In this document: in pieces, positions 33,759 through 43,827 of the stretch
Numbering within the stretch: the stretch's first letter is position 1
Layout of the letters: each line of letters starts with the position of its first letter
Source of the DNA: DATGKG01 sp963783145
GTDB taxonomy: Bacteria; Desulfobacterota; Binatia; Binatales; Binataceae
DNA: 64,000 nt
Assembly: GCA_963783145.1 (NCBI GenBank)
Contig: CAWAMM010000009.1
Coordinates: 310,001-374,000, forward strand
Reading direction: 5' to 3'
Position numbers and translations under genes: made by a program
Notes under the pieces: generated by a model
What the model saw: only the letters and a program-made list of their open reading frames with translations
What the model was told of the DNA's origin: nothing
Database searches by the model: none

Positions 33759-35229
33759 AGGATTTGTTGAGAACTACTGCATCTGGACACACGTCGACTT
33801 CCTTCCGTTTGGAAATATCGACCAAAACGTGGTCGATTCAGAAGTCCGCAGTTTTGTCTACCGACAAATCAGAAACGAGTTGGTGCGTTTGTATTCATCC
33901 AATATCCCGAGCAGCGGTTCGGAAATCCGTCAGCTGTTCTCAAGCGAGCTCGAGCGAGCGGAGAGAACGAAGCTTTATTCGATACCTCCAGATTCTCCAG
34001 AGTGGACCAAAGAAGTGAACGCTATCGTCGAGGCGCTTTATTCCGACGATGCGGCATTCGTAGACGCTCTTTTGAGAAAATTCGTCACCGGCGGTCTTCG
34101 ACCGGTTTTCGTCTTAGATAACACCGATCAGTTGGGAGAACAATTTCAGGAAAGAGTTTTCCTTCTAGCCCAGAAGCTATCTCAGGAGCATAAGGCTCTT
34201 TCGATCGTAGCCTTGCGGGAAGAAAAGTTTTTTGCCGCTTTCCGACGCGGCATCTTCGATGCCTTTGGAGATAGGAGGTTTCATATTGGTTCGCCGGATC
34301 TCCGTAAGGTTCTCCAAAGGCGGCTCAACTACGGCCGCGAGAAGTTCCAACGGATCATGCAGGAAGGAAATTACCTGTCTAAGGAGGAGCTGCTAGATAT
34401 TGATACCCTGCTGGATGTACTCATTCGGTCCACCACTTCAGGTAATGCGAACATAGTTCGGATGCTGGCCTGTGTATCTAACGGCGACATGAGACATGCC
34501 CTTGATATGTTCCGGGAGTTCGTCAGTTCCGGAAACACCAACGTTAGTAAGATTATGAGTATAGGACGCGGCTACAAGGTGGCATTTCATGAGTTCGCCA
34601 AGTCAGCGATTCTCGGCTCCCGAAAGTACTATCGTAGCAACGTTTCGCACGTAGTAAATCTGCTTAAACCCTCGGCTGCTCGCCGGGCATCTCACTTGAC
34701 TGCCATCAGAACACTAGCGAGACTTTCTCGCGCTGAAGAGGCTTCGTCACCCCACGGGGAGGGTTTTGTAAAGACAAAATCGCTTTTGCGAGAATACCGA
34801 GAATCGTTCGGTATTGCGGAGGACTTTCAAGAATGGGCCAACGAGCTCTTGCTACGTGGTCTCATAGAATCGGAGCCTCCACGGGTCGAAGGACTGGATA
34901 AGGCCGAGGCGCTAAGAATTACCGCGTCGGGAGCTTACTATTGGAAGTATCTTGTTCGAGCGTTTGCGTACATGGACTTGGTGTTTGTCGATACGCCCAT
35001 CGAGGACAAGAATCTAGCCCACGAGCTCGCAAACCTCTCGGACGAGAACGACATGCCAGCTCGCTTTAAGAGGGTTCGGCTGTTTATGGACTACCTTGAA
35101 AAAGAGGAGAGGAGGGAGCTTTTGGAGGCAGCCCGGCGGACGGGACCTTATCAGGAGTCGCTGATGGGCCAAGTTCGAGAGCAGATCGAGGAGGAGATCC
35201 GCGTGATATCCAGCAAACTGGATCTCTAA
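33709..35229 (+). CDS. P-loop (STAND/AAA-like) NTPase part of the frameshifted nuclease-NTPase protein
   Basis: The frame is open from 33655 and reads YVLTGGVGSGKTTFLRRF, a complete Walker A that begins before the nominal GTG at 33709. So the NTPase was once fused to the upstream nuclease. A Walker B-like FVLDNTDQL (about 134-142) and the sensor-like SIVALREEKFF follow, and then RRLNYGREKF and ~300 helical residues that may sense a trigger or bind DNA. Combined length would be about 850 residues. Nuclease-NTPase fusions of this kind are common as anti-phage effectors, but I cannot name a described family. Confidence 0.7.
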   Translation: MGSGKTTFLRRFVMIGRGFVENYCIWTHVDFLPFGNIDQNVVDSEVRSFVYRQIRNELVRLYSSNIPSSGSEIRQLFSSELERAERTKLYSIPPDSPEWTKEVNAIVEALYSDDAAFVDALLRKFVTGGLRPVFVLDNTDQLGEQFQERVFLLAQKLSQEHKALSIVALREEKFFAAFRRGIFDAFGDRRFHIGSPDLRKVLQRRLNYGREKFQRIMQEGNYLSKEELLDIDTLLDVLIRSTTSGNANIVRMLACVSNGDMRHALDMFREFVSSGNTNVSKIMSIGRGYKVAFHEFAKSAILGSRKYYRSNVSHVVNLLKPSAARRASHLTAIRTLARLSRAEEASSPHGEGFVKTKSLLREYRESFGIAEDFQEWANELLLRGLIESEPPRVEGLDKAEALRITASGAYYWKYLVRAFAYMDLVFVDTPIEDKNLAHELANLSDENDMPARFKRVRLFMDYLEKEERRELLEAARRTGPYQESLMGQVREQIEEEIRVISSKLDL

Positions 35230-35734
35230 GTCCGGTGGAATTACAATCATGGTGCGCGCAACGATCGAGATTTTTCGGCGGCGCGCTGCGCGCGCCGCGG
35301 AATGACATGAGGCAGAAGCAGCCTCGCTCGGGTGACAGACGAGGAAAGCATGGCAGCCGACGAAGATTCTAAGCGAGCGGTGGGTGAACCGCCCCTATCA
35401 AGAATTGGCTACAGGATTTGTCCGGAGACCAGAATTCCGAAGTCGCGCGCGGCGCGCTGAATAAGGTCCCACTCCAGCGCCATCAGATGGCGCAACCTCT
35501 CCCATCGGGAGAGGGGCAGGCACATCGCTGCGCGGAGGTCCCTCGCCTCGCAAGGCTCGCTCGGGATGACATACGGCGGTTGTGGTCGCCGCGAAAATCC
35601 TGGGGCGCGCAACAATCGAGATTCTTCGGCTGCGCGCTTTGCGCTCCCCTCATGTAATTTCCACTGGATCGCGTTTTCATCATTCGCACGCTATTCTTTC
35701 CGCGATTTATCGCGCGGTATTTTTCGGCGCGCGA
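35230..35734. repeat. Repeat-rich intergenic region
   Basis: No gene. It holds two copies of a degenerate element ending in GATTCTTCGGCNGCGCGC (35266-35290 and 35616-35640) related to the inverse copies at 31464-31512 and 32388-32435, and a CGGAGGTCCCTCGCCTCGCAAG-type element near 35535-35570 related to 29515-29600 (opposite orientation). These are dispersed intergenic repeats marking the right edge of the accessory region. Confidence 0.6.
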
Positions 35735-36268
35735 ATGATGGAGGACCTGAAGGAAATGTTTTGCCGTTCTCGCGATGTAGCTGCTCTTCCGATCCTGTGC
35801 CTGGCGATGCTGGCGCTGGCGGCGTGCGCATCCAACACCGCCACGCCCGCGCCTCCTCCCTTCAACCCCACGGCCGGGTTTCCCGTGCAGCCTCCGGTCG
35901 TTCCGAACCTCAATCAACAGATTCTGGGCAATTGGTCCGCGAGCTATCCCGGCGGGCCGTTTCGCGTGGCGATTCAAAACGATCCGCTGCTCGGTGGCAC
36001 CAACTATATTGCCACCCTCATCGATGGCGGATATGGCAGCTTTCATGCCGGCTCCATCGTATTCAAGGCGACGCCCGATCAAGTCGTCCCGAATCTCGTA
36101 GTTGGAACGCAAAAGTGTCCGGACCCTGGTTACGCCGGGCCTTATGACGTGTCGATGACGATAACTGTCATCGATGCCAACGATTTCACCGAAGACCTGG
36201 TGCATAAGACTGCTTGCCATGGGTTTCCGGTGAAGTTCACCCGGATCGCTGCGTCCGGGTCACCCTAA
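35735..36268 (+). CDS. Hypothetical lipoprotein
   Basis: 177 residues from the double ATG at 35735. A signal segment (LPILCLAMLALAAC) ends in a lipobox with the cysteine at about residue 25. A Pro/Thr-rich linker leads to a beta-rich domain with LGNWSASYPGGPF at its start and two further cysteines (KCPDPGY and TACHGF) that may pair. The LGNW opening is shared with the next lipoprotein (LGKW), as in small lipocalin-like or META-like domains, but the family is not certain. Confidence 0.65.
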   Translation: MMEDLKEMFCRSRDVAALPILCLAMLALAACASNTATPAPPPFNPTAGFPVQPPVVPNLNQQILGNWSASYPGGPFRVAIQNDPLLGGTNYIATLIDGGYGSFHAGSIVFKATPDQVVPNLVVGTQKCPDPGYAGPYDVSMTITVIDANDFTEDLVHKTACHGFPVKFTRIAASGSP

Positions 36269-36403
36269 GAAAGTTGTCTTTTTCCTTTTTCCCTCTCCTG
36301 AAGGGAGAGGGTGGCGCTACTGCGCCGGGTGAGGTCTGCCAATGACGGCCTCGTCCCGTTGTGTTACAACCGTGCGGCAAGATCCGATGCAGGGGAACTT
36401 GTG

Positions 36404-36832
36404 ATGATGGAGTTGAGAATGCGCAAGGCGATACGAACCACAGCGATGATAACGTTGATGCTCGCTCTGGCGGGATGTACACATAATCCGATGCTGGGCA
36501 AGTGGACTATCGCGAGCCGCGACAAGGAGGCCGATGCTTCTTACCTCGATGAGCTTACCACTAATGTCAGAAAGTCAACCGGCGCGACTACTATCGAGTT
36601 CCTTAAGGATTCGATTGTGACCAGCGGTGGCCCGCAGGACCACACCATCACCGGGGTCACCTATATCATCACCGAACTGGAGGGCGGCGCCACCGACGTG
36701 CAAATCGTACAGGCGCGCAAGAGCGACCCGGATAACAATGATGTCGACGTTTGCCACATCGACAAGACCGGCAACACCGCGCAACTCGAATCGCGCACCG
36801 AGGTGCTGGGGCTTACCCGCGCAGGGCAATGA
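36404..36832 (+). CDS. Hypothetical small lipoprotein
   Basis: 142 residues from the ATG at 36404, giving a lipoprotein signal ending LALAGC. The mature part begins THNPMLGKWTIAS and is rich in beta strands (TIEFLKDSIVT, TYIITELEGG, DVQIVQARK). It resembles small extracytoplasmic domains that open with LGxW. It is the second lipoprotein on this strand and convergent with the regulator gene at the end of the kdp operon (16-bp gap). Confidence 0.65.
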   Translation: MMELRMRKAIRTTAMITLMLALAGCTHNPMLGKWTIASRDKEADASYLDELTTNVRKSTGATTIEFLKDSIVTSGGPQDHTITGVTYIITELEGGATDVQIVQARKSDPDNNDVDVCHIDKTGNTAQLESRTEVLGLTRAGQ

Positions 36833-36848
36833 TTATAGATAGCGCGAC

Positions 36849-38179
<1,331 letters not shown>

Positions 38180-38180
<1 letters not shown>

Positions 38181-39964
38181 CAGGCTTGCGCACCCACCGG
38201 GAGTTGCACGATGAAGCGGCTGCCGTGGCCGTTGTTGCTCTCGACGAAGATACGGCCGCCGTGCGCCTCGACGATGTCTTTCACGATTGCGAGCCCGAGT
38301 CCGGCCGAACCGGGCGCATAGCCATTGGCGCCGTACTGGGCGAAGCGTTCGAAGACGTGGTCGCGAATTTCCGGCGCGATCCCGGGGCCGCTATCCGCCA
38401 CTTCGAGTTGCGCGAAATCAATACCCGACGGCCCGGCCGCAACCTGGATGGTGCCGCCCTCGGGGGTGTAGCGCAGCGCGTTGCCGATGAGGTTGGAAAT
38501 CACCCATGAGAGCTTGACCGGGTCGCCCTCGATCTCGGGGAGTTTCGCGATTTGAGTCTCGATGTGAATTTTCTTCTCCTGCGCCTGGATGTCGAAGCGC
38601 GCGGCCACGTCGTTAACAATCTTAGCAAGATCGAGCGAGACGCGTTGGACCGCGATGAGCGGAATTTGTCCGCGCGCCAGATTGAGCAGATTGTCGGCCA
38701 TCTGCTTCATCCGCGAGGCCTCTTCGAGAATCGCGCGCAGCACGTCGCGCTGCTTGGGGGTCAGATTCTCTTCATCGCGGCGCAAAAGTTCCGCCAGCAG
38801 CGCGAGCGAGGTGAGTGGCGTGCGCAGCTCATGCGAGAGCGTCGCGACGAGATTGGTGCGCGCGCGATCCTGATCGCGCAGGTAGGTAACATCCTGCAGG
38901 ATGAGCAGGGTGCCGAGCGCGCGACCCTCCTGGCGCAGCGGCACCGGCTTGAGCACATAAGAATGATCGCGGCCACGCACGTGCAGTTGCACCTCGACGC
39001 GCTGCAGGTCGGCCTCCGGCTTGCTCAGGTTGCGGATGGCGTCGCGCACCCGCAAGTAATGCGGATGGTTGCTGCTCAGGTCATCGAAGCTGCTGCCCAG
39101 CGCGTCGGCGGGCTCGATGCCCATGATCAGCGCGGCGACCTCATTGATGTGCGCGACGATGCCGTCCGAATCGATCAGCACCACGCCGTCTTCGAGGCTT
39201 TCGATGATCGCCTCGGTCTTGCTCTTCTCGTAGACGATGCGCTCGACGTTCATCCGATCGTAATGCTCGAGGCGCTCCGCCATCTGGTTGAATTCGCGCG
39301 CAACCTCATCGAGTTCGGCCAGCGTCTGCGGGCCGAGGCGGACGTGGCTCTTGCGCTGGGTGATGCCGCGCAGCCGCTCCGCCAATTCGGTGAGTGGCCG
39401 CGACAGCGCCCATCCCATCCAAATCGAAAGCGCAGCGCCGACCAGCAACAGGATCGCGAATCCGGCCGCCACCTCGTAGGTGAGATGCGTACCCAGCCTG
39501 GTGGCGCGGCTGTCGGCGCGGAACATCGCGGCCTTATTGAGCGCGATCAGATCGTCGATGCGCGCGTGGAGCTGATCGTATTCATTGTCGTGACGCTCGC
39601 CGGGCGGCGCGCTGGCGATCTCGTCGAAGAGCTTCTTACCGCGCGCCTCGATATCGTCGGCGATCTCGGGCTCGCCGACCTCGGTGATGTCGTGGCGCTC
39701 GATATCCATCCAATGCATGAAGTCGGAGCGCGCGGCAGGTAGCGCGTCGCGGCCCTTGCCGTCGCGTTCGGCGCGTTCGAGTTTGCGCAGCGCCGCATGT
39801 TGATGCTGGCCGACCTCGATGCTGATGTAGTTGCGATAGAGGGTCTCGCGTATCGCGCCGCCGAGGCTGTTGAGACGCGGCAGGGCATAGGCGCCGAGGA
39901 CAATCACCAGTGCGAGCAGCAGCAGGGTACCGTTACGGATTCGGCTGCGGAGCGAGGAAGTCAT
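38180..39964 (-). CDS. KinB-like transmembrane sensor histidine kinase
   Basis: 594 residues: membrane helix 1 (about 13-30), a helical periplasmic sensor (31-160) rich in His and Glu, helix 2 (about 163-187), HAMP (188-240), PAS (about 250-360), HisKA with LSHELRTPL (His378), and HATPase with NLIGNALRYTPEGG, DSGPGIAPE and GSAGLGLAIVKDIVEAHGG. The layout is that of KinB/NtrY-type kinases and unlike the KdpD kinase, which has four membrane helices and no PAS. It overlaps the short KdpD gene by 4 bp and the response regulator by 1 bp, so the three are co-translated. Confidence 0.93.
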
Positions 39965-41124
39965 GGCTTGCTCTCCTCGAGAGCCTGGTCACCAACAATT
40001 TCAATGTCCAGGTCTTTACCGTTAGCGAGGAAGCGCTCGGTTACATTCTTGCCCAGCAGACGGCGCCAGAACGGCTGATGGGTTCGCCCGATAATGATTT
40101 TTTCCACCCCATGCTCGCGGGCGAAATCGAGCATCGCCTTGACTGGATCCGCGGACTTGAGCCAGACCGTCTCGGCGCCGAGCTCGCCGGCCAGATTGAT
40201 GTTGTCGAGTAGCGCGACGAAACTGCGGGTATCGATCTTGCGCACCGATTCCGCGGGGGTCTCGACGTGGACCGCGAACCAGTCTGCATTGAGCTGTCCC
40301 GCGATGCGCGCGGCCTTATGCAGCAGGCGTTTGCCGTCATCAGGATTCGATGAGAGCCCGACCATGACGCGTTCAAAGATTTGCCGGCGGCGTCCGCCTT
40401 CGCGCCGCCGGGACTCCTGCTCTTCGCGCTGGCGATTGATGCCGCGGGCGACCTCGCGCAGGGTCAGCTCGCGCAGCGAGGTCAGGTTGCTGGGCTTGAA
40501 AAAATTCTTGAGCGCCTGCTCGACCTGCGCTGCCGGATAAATTTTTCCCTCGCGCAGGCGTTCGCGAAGTTGCTCCACGGTCACATCGATGTTGACGATT
40601 TGATCGGCCTTGGCGATGAAAGAATCGGGCACCACCTCGCGCACGTCGATGCCGGTGATGCGCCGCATCAGCGGGTTGAGCGTCTCGATGTGCTGGATGT
40701 TGATCGCGGTGATGACGCTGATGCCGGCCGCGATCAGATCCTCGATGTCCTGGAAGCGCTTCTCGTGCCTGGAGCCGGGCACATTGGTGTGCGCCAGCTC
40801 GTCAACGATGGCGACCTCGGGCTTGCGCGCGATGATCGCGTCGACATCCATCTCGGTCTGGGTGGTATCGCGATACTCGATGGGGCGGCGCGCAATGACC
40901 TCGAGGTCGCCGACCTTGTCCATGGTCTCGGCGCGATTGTGCGTTTCGACGAGACCGATGACGACATCGATCCCCTTGGCGCGAAGCTGATGCGCCTCTT
41001 CCAGCATCTTGTACGTTTTCCCTACACCAGCCGCGGCGCCAATGTAGATCTTCAGCCGCCCTTTGAGCGGCTGCGCGACCAGATCAAGAAACGATTCAGG
41101 TTCGGGGCGCTGGTCATCCTTCAT
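39961..41124 (-). CDS. kdpD: Short KdpD (N-terminal sensor and USP domains, no kinase)
   Basis: 387 residues; full KdpD has about 890. It has the KdpD N-terminal domain with Walker A GAAAGVGKT (29-37), the Walker B-like VAIVDELAHTN and the conserved GLVETHNRAET and RHEKRFQDIEDL, then a universal-stress-protein-like domain (about 255-385, with IIIGRTHQPFWRR). The membrane and histidine kinase domains are absent. Truncated KdpD proteins of this sort are known from cyanobacteria and some others. Here the kinase function may be taken by the next gene, with which it overlaps by 4 bp. It is co-transcribed after kdpC. Confidence 0.95.
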   Translation of the reverse strand: MKDDQRPEPESFLDLVAQPLKGRLKIYIGAAAGVGKTYKMLEEAHQLRAKGIDVVIGLVETHNRAETMDKVGDLEVIARRPIEYRDTTQTEMDVDAIIARKPEVAIVDELAHTNVPGSRHEKRFQDIEDLIAAGISVITAINIQHIETLNPLMRRITGIDVREVVPDSFIAKADQIVNIDVTVEQLRERLREGKIYPAAQVEQALKNFFKPSNLTSLRELTLREVARGINRQREEQESRRREGGRRRQIFERVMVGLSSNPDDGKRLLHKAARIAGQLNADWFAVHVETPAESVRKIDTRSFVALLDNINLAGELGAETVWLKSADPVKAMLDFAREHGVEKIIIGRTHQPFWRRLLGKNVTERFLANGKDLDIEIVGDQALEESKP

Positions 41125-41151
41125 GCGATCTGTTCAACGCCCCGCAGCATA

Positions 41152-41754
41152 CTACTTTTCGGCCCTGGCTTGCGCTTTTTGCGGCGACAGTTTATCCAGC
41201 GCCAGGTTGACCGCGAGCACGTTGACGCCGGGCTCGCCGACTATACCCACATAGCGCGCGCGCGTGTTCTGCCGGATCAGCAACCGCACGTCATCCTCGC
41301 CGATACCGCGCGCCTTGGCCACCCGCGCGACCTGGATGTCGGCGGAGGCCGGGCTGATCTCGGGATCGAGGCCGCTGCCGGACGCGGTCACCAGGTCGAT
41401 TGGCACCTGGCTCACATCGATGCCGGGATTAGCTTCTACCACATCCTTGACGCGCTGCTGCACGGTGGAAATCAGGGTCTTGTTGGTGGGCCCAAGGTTG
41501 GAGCCGCTGGAGTTCGACGCATCGTAGCCCTTGTCGCCGGCGGCCGACGGGCGGCTGTGAAAATATCCCGGCGCGGCGAAGGTCTGGCCGATCAGCTCGG
41601 AGCCGACCACCTTGCCGTCGCGCTCGATCAGGCTTCCCTGCGCCTGATGGGGGAACAGGGCGTTGGCGATTCCAGTCATTGCCAGCGGGTAGATTATCCC
41701 GGTCAGGATAGTCAGCACGATGGTCATCTTAATCGATATCATTAATGCGCGCAT
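41152..41754 (-). CDS. kdpC: K+-transporting ATPase subunit C
   Basis: 200 residues: one N-terminal membrane helix (about 9-30), then the periplasmic domain with GSELIGQTFAAPGYFHSRPSA and DLVTASGSGLDPEISPASA, the two diagnostic KdpC motifs. KdpC holds KdpA and KdpB together and raises K+ affinity. Gap to kdpB is 9 bp. Length is normal. Confidence 0.98.
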   Translation of the reverse strand: MRALMISIKMTIVLTILTGIIYPLAMTGIANALFPHQAQGSLIERDGKVVGSELIGQTFAAPGYFHSRPSAAGDKGYDASNSSGSNLGPTNKTLISTVQQRVKDVVEANPGIDVSQVPIDLVTASGSGLDPEISPASADIQVARVAKARGIGEDDVRLLIRQNTRARYVGIVGEPGVNVLAVNLALDKLSPQKAQARAEK

Positions 41755-41763
41755 TGCTTGCTC

Positions 41764-43806
41764 CTACGCGAGGTGAAGCGCTTCGACCACGATGTCGATC
41801 GCCTTGATGCCGATGAACGGAATAATGACGCCGCCGACTCCATAGATAAGGAGGTTGCGGGTCAGGATCGCTGCCGCGCCCAGCGGACGATACGCCACGC
41901 CGCGCAGCGCCAGCGGAATCAGAGCGATGATGATCAGCGCATTGAAAATGACCGCCGACAGGATCGCGCTCTCGGGCGTTGCGAGGTGCATGATGTTGAG
42001 CGCCTGCAACTGCGGGTAGCCGAGCACGAACATCGCCGGGATGATCGCGAAGTACTTGGCGACGTCGTTGGCGATCGAAAACGTGGTCAGCGCGCCGCGG
42101 GTAATCAGCAACTGCTTGCCGATCTCGACCACTTCCATGATCTTGGTCGGATTGGAATCGAGGTCGACCATGTTGCCGGCCTCGCGCGCGGCCTGGGTGC
42201 CCGCGTTCATCGCGATCCCGACATCGGCTTGCGCCAGCGCGGGCGCGTCGTTGGTGCCGTCGCCGATCATCGCGACCAGCTTGCCCTGCGCCTGCTCGGA
42301 GCGAATGATGCCGAGCTTGCTTTCCGGAGTCGCCTCGGCAACGAAGTCACCGACCCCGGATTCCTCCGCGATCGCCGCGGCAGTCAGCGGATTGTCGCCG
42401 GTGATCATCACAGTGCGAAGTCCCATCGCATGCAGGCGCGCGAAGCGCTCGCGGATACCCTGCTTGATGATGTCCTTCAGGTAGATGACGCCCATCACCT
42501 TGCCGGTGTCGGCCACTACCAGTGGCGTTCCACCCGCGCGGGAGATCTTCTGCACGATACCGTCGAGATCCGGCGGCAGGACGCCGCCGTTCTCTTTCAC
42601 GAATTTGACAATCGAGTCGCCGGCGCCCTTGCGCACCTTGCGCCCGTCGAGATCGACCCCGCTCATTCGAGTCAGGGCTGAAAACGCGATGAACTGGGCG
42701 TTGGTATCTGCGAGTTCGCGGCCGCGCAGATTGAAGTCGCGCTTGGCGAGCACCACGATCGAGCGTCCTTCGGGAGTTTCATCGGCTAAGGAAGCAAGCT
42801 GCGCCGCATCGGCGAGATCTTCGACCTCAACGCCCGCGACCGGAATGAATTCGGTCGCCATCCGATCGCCGAGCGTGATGGTGCCGGTCTTATCGAGCAG
42901 CAGCGTATCGACATCGCCCGCCGCTTCGACCGCGCGCCCCGACATCGCCAGCACGTTATGTTGTACCAGGCGATCCATGCCCGCGATTCCGATCGCGGAG
43001 AGCAATCCACCGATAGTGGTGGGTATCAGGCAGACCAACAGGGCGACCAGCACCGGCAGTGAGAGCGCGGTGCCGCCATACTGCGCGAACGGGAAGAGGC
43101 TCACGCAGACCAGCATAAAGATGATGGTGAGGCCGGCGAGCAGGATGCTGAGCGCGATCTCATTGGGGGTCTTCTGGCGCTGCGCGCCTTCGACCAGCGA
43201 GATCATGCGATCGAGGAAGGTCTCGCCGGGGTTGGCGGTGATTTTCACCTTGACCCAGTCCGAGATGACGGTGGTGCCTCCGGTGACCGCGCTGCGATCG
43301 CCGCCGCTCTCGCGAATGACCGGCGCCGATTCTCCAGTGATCGCGGCTTCGTTGACCGCCGCGACGCCTTCGACCACCTCGCCGTCGCCCGCGATCACTT
43401 CGCCGGCGCGAACCAGGACGATATCGCCGCGGCGCAGGTCGGTGGCGGGAACCATCCGCTCCTTACCGTCCTTGAGGAGGCGCGCATGAGTCTCGGTGCG
43501 AGTCTTTCTAAGGTTGTCGGCCTGCGCCTTGCCGCGTCCTTCCGCCATCGCTTCGGCGAAATTCGCGAAGCCGACGGTGAACCATAGCCAGATCGCGATC
43601 TGAAATTCGAAGCCGAGAAACTTGCTGTTACCGCCGAGCAGGTTCTGCACGATGATAATGGTGACGGCCAGGGCGGTGACTTCGACCACGAACATGACCG
43701 GATTCTTGATCTGCACGCGCGGGTCGAACTTCCATATCGAGTCGACCAGCGCGCGGCTGACGATATCCTTGTCCCACAAACTTGCTGCTTTTCTCTGTTC
43801 TGCCAT
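41764..43806 (-). CDS. kdpB: K+-transporting P-type ATPase subunit B
   Basis: 680 residues, normal length. P-type ATPase motifs: TGES in the actuator domain (157-160), phosphorylation site DKTGTIT (Asp305), and MIGDGTNDAPAL in the P domain. The membrane region IPTTIGGLLSAIGIAGM is the KdpB form of the ion-channel helix. It drives K+ uptake by ATP hydrolysis together with KdpA. 21 bp separate it from kdpA. Confidence 0.99.
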   Translation of the reverse strand: MAEQRKAASLWDKDIVSRALVDSIWKFDPRVQIKNPVMFVVEVTALAVTIIIVQNLLGGNSKFLGFEFQIAIWLWFTVGFANFAEAMAEGRGKAQADNLRKTRTETHARLLKDGKERMVPATDLRRGDIVLVRAGEVIAGDGEVVEGVAAVNEAAITGESAPVIRESGGDRSAVTGGTTVISDWVKVKITANPGETFLDRMISLVEGAQRQKTPNEIALSILLAGLTIIFMLVCVSLFPFAQYGGTALSLPVLVALLVCLIPTTIGGLLSAIGIAGMDRLVQHNVLAMSGRAVEAAGDVDTLLLDKTGTITLGDRMATEFIPVAGVEVEDLADAAQLASLADETPEGRSIVVLAKRDFNLRGRELADTNAQFIAFSALTRMSGVDLDGRKVRKGAGDSIVKFVKENGGVLPPDLDGIVQKISRAGGTPLVVADTGKVMGVIYLKDIIKQGIRERFARLHAMGLRTVMITGDNPLTAAAIAEESGVGDFVAEATPESKLGIIRSEQAQGKLVAMIGDGTNDAPALAQADVGIAMNAGTQAAREAGNMVDLDSNPTKIMEVVEIGKQLLITRGALTTFSIANDVAKYFAIIPAMFVLGYPQLQALNIMHLATPESAILSAVIFNALIIIALIPLALRGVAYRPLGAAAILTRNLLIYGVGGVIIPFIGIKAIDIVVEALHLA

Positions 43807-43827
43807 GAGGATGTGCCTCTTAAGCTC

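Noticed and set aside
38552..39742. 396-residue open frame opposite the KinB-like kinase
   Set aside because: Antisense to an unmistakable kinase; long antisense frames are expected in GC-rich genes.
40381..41745. 454-residue plus-strand open frame across kdpD and kdpC
   Set aside because: Antisense to two well-identified kdp genes and spans their boundary.
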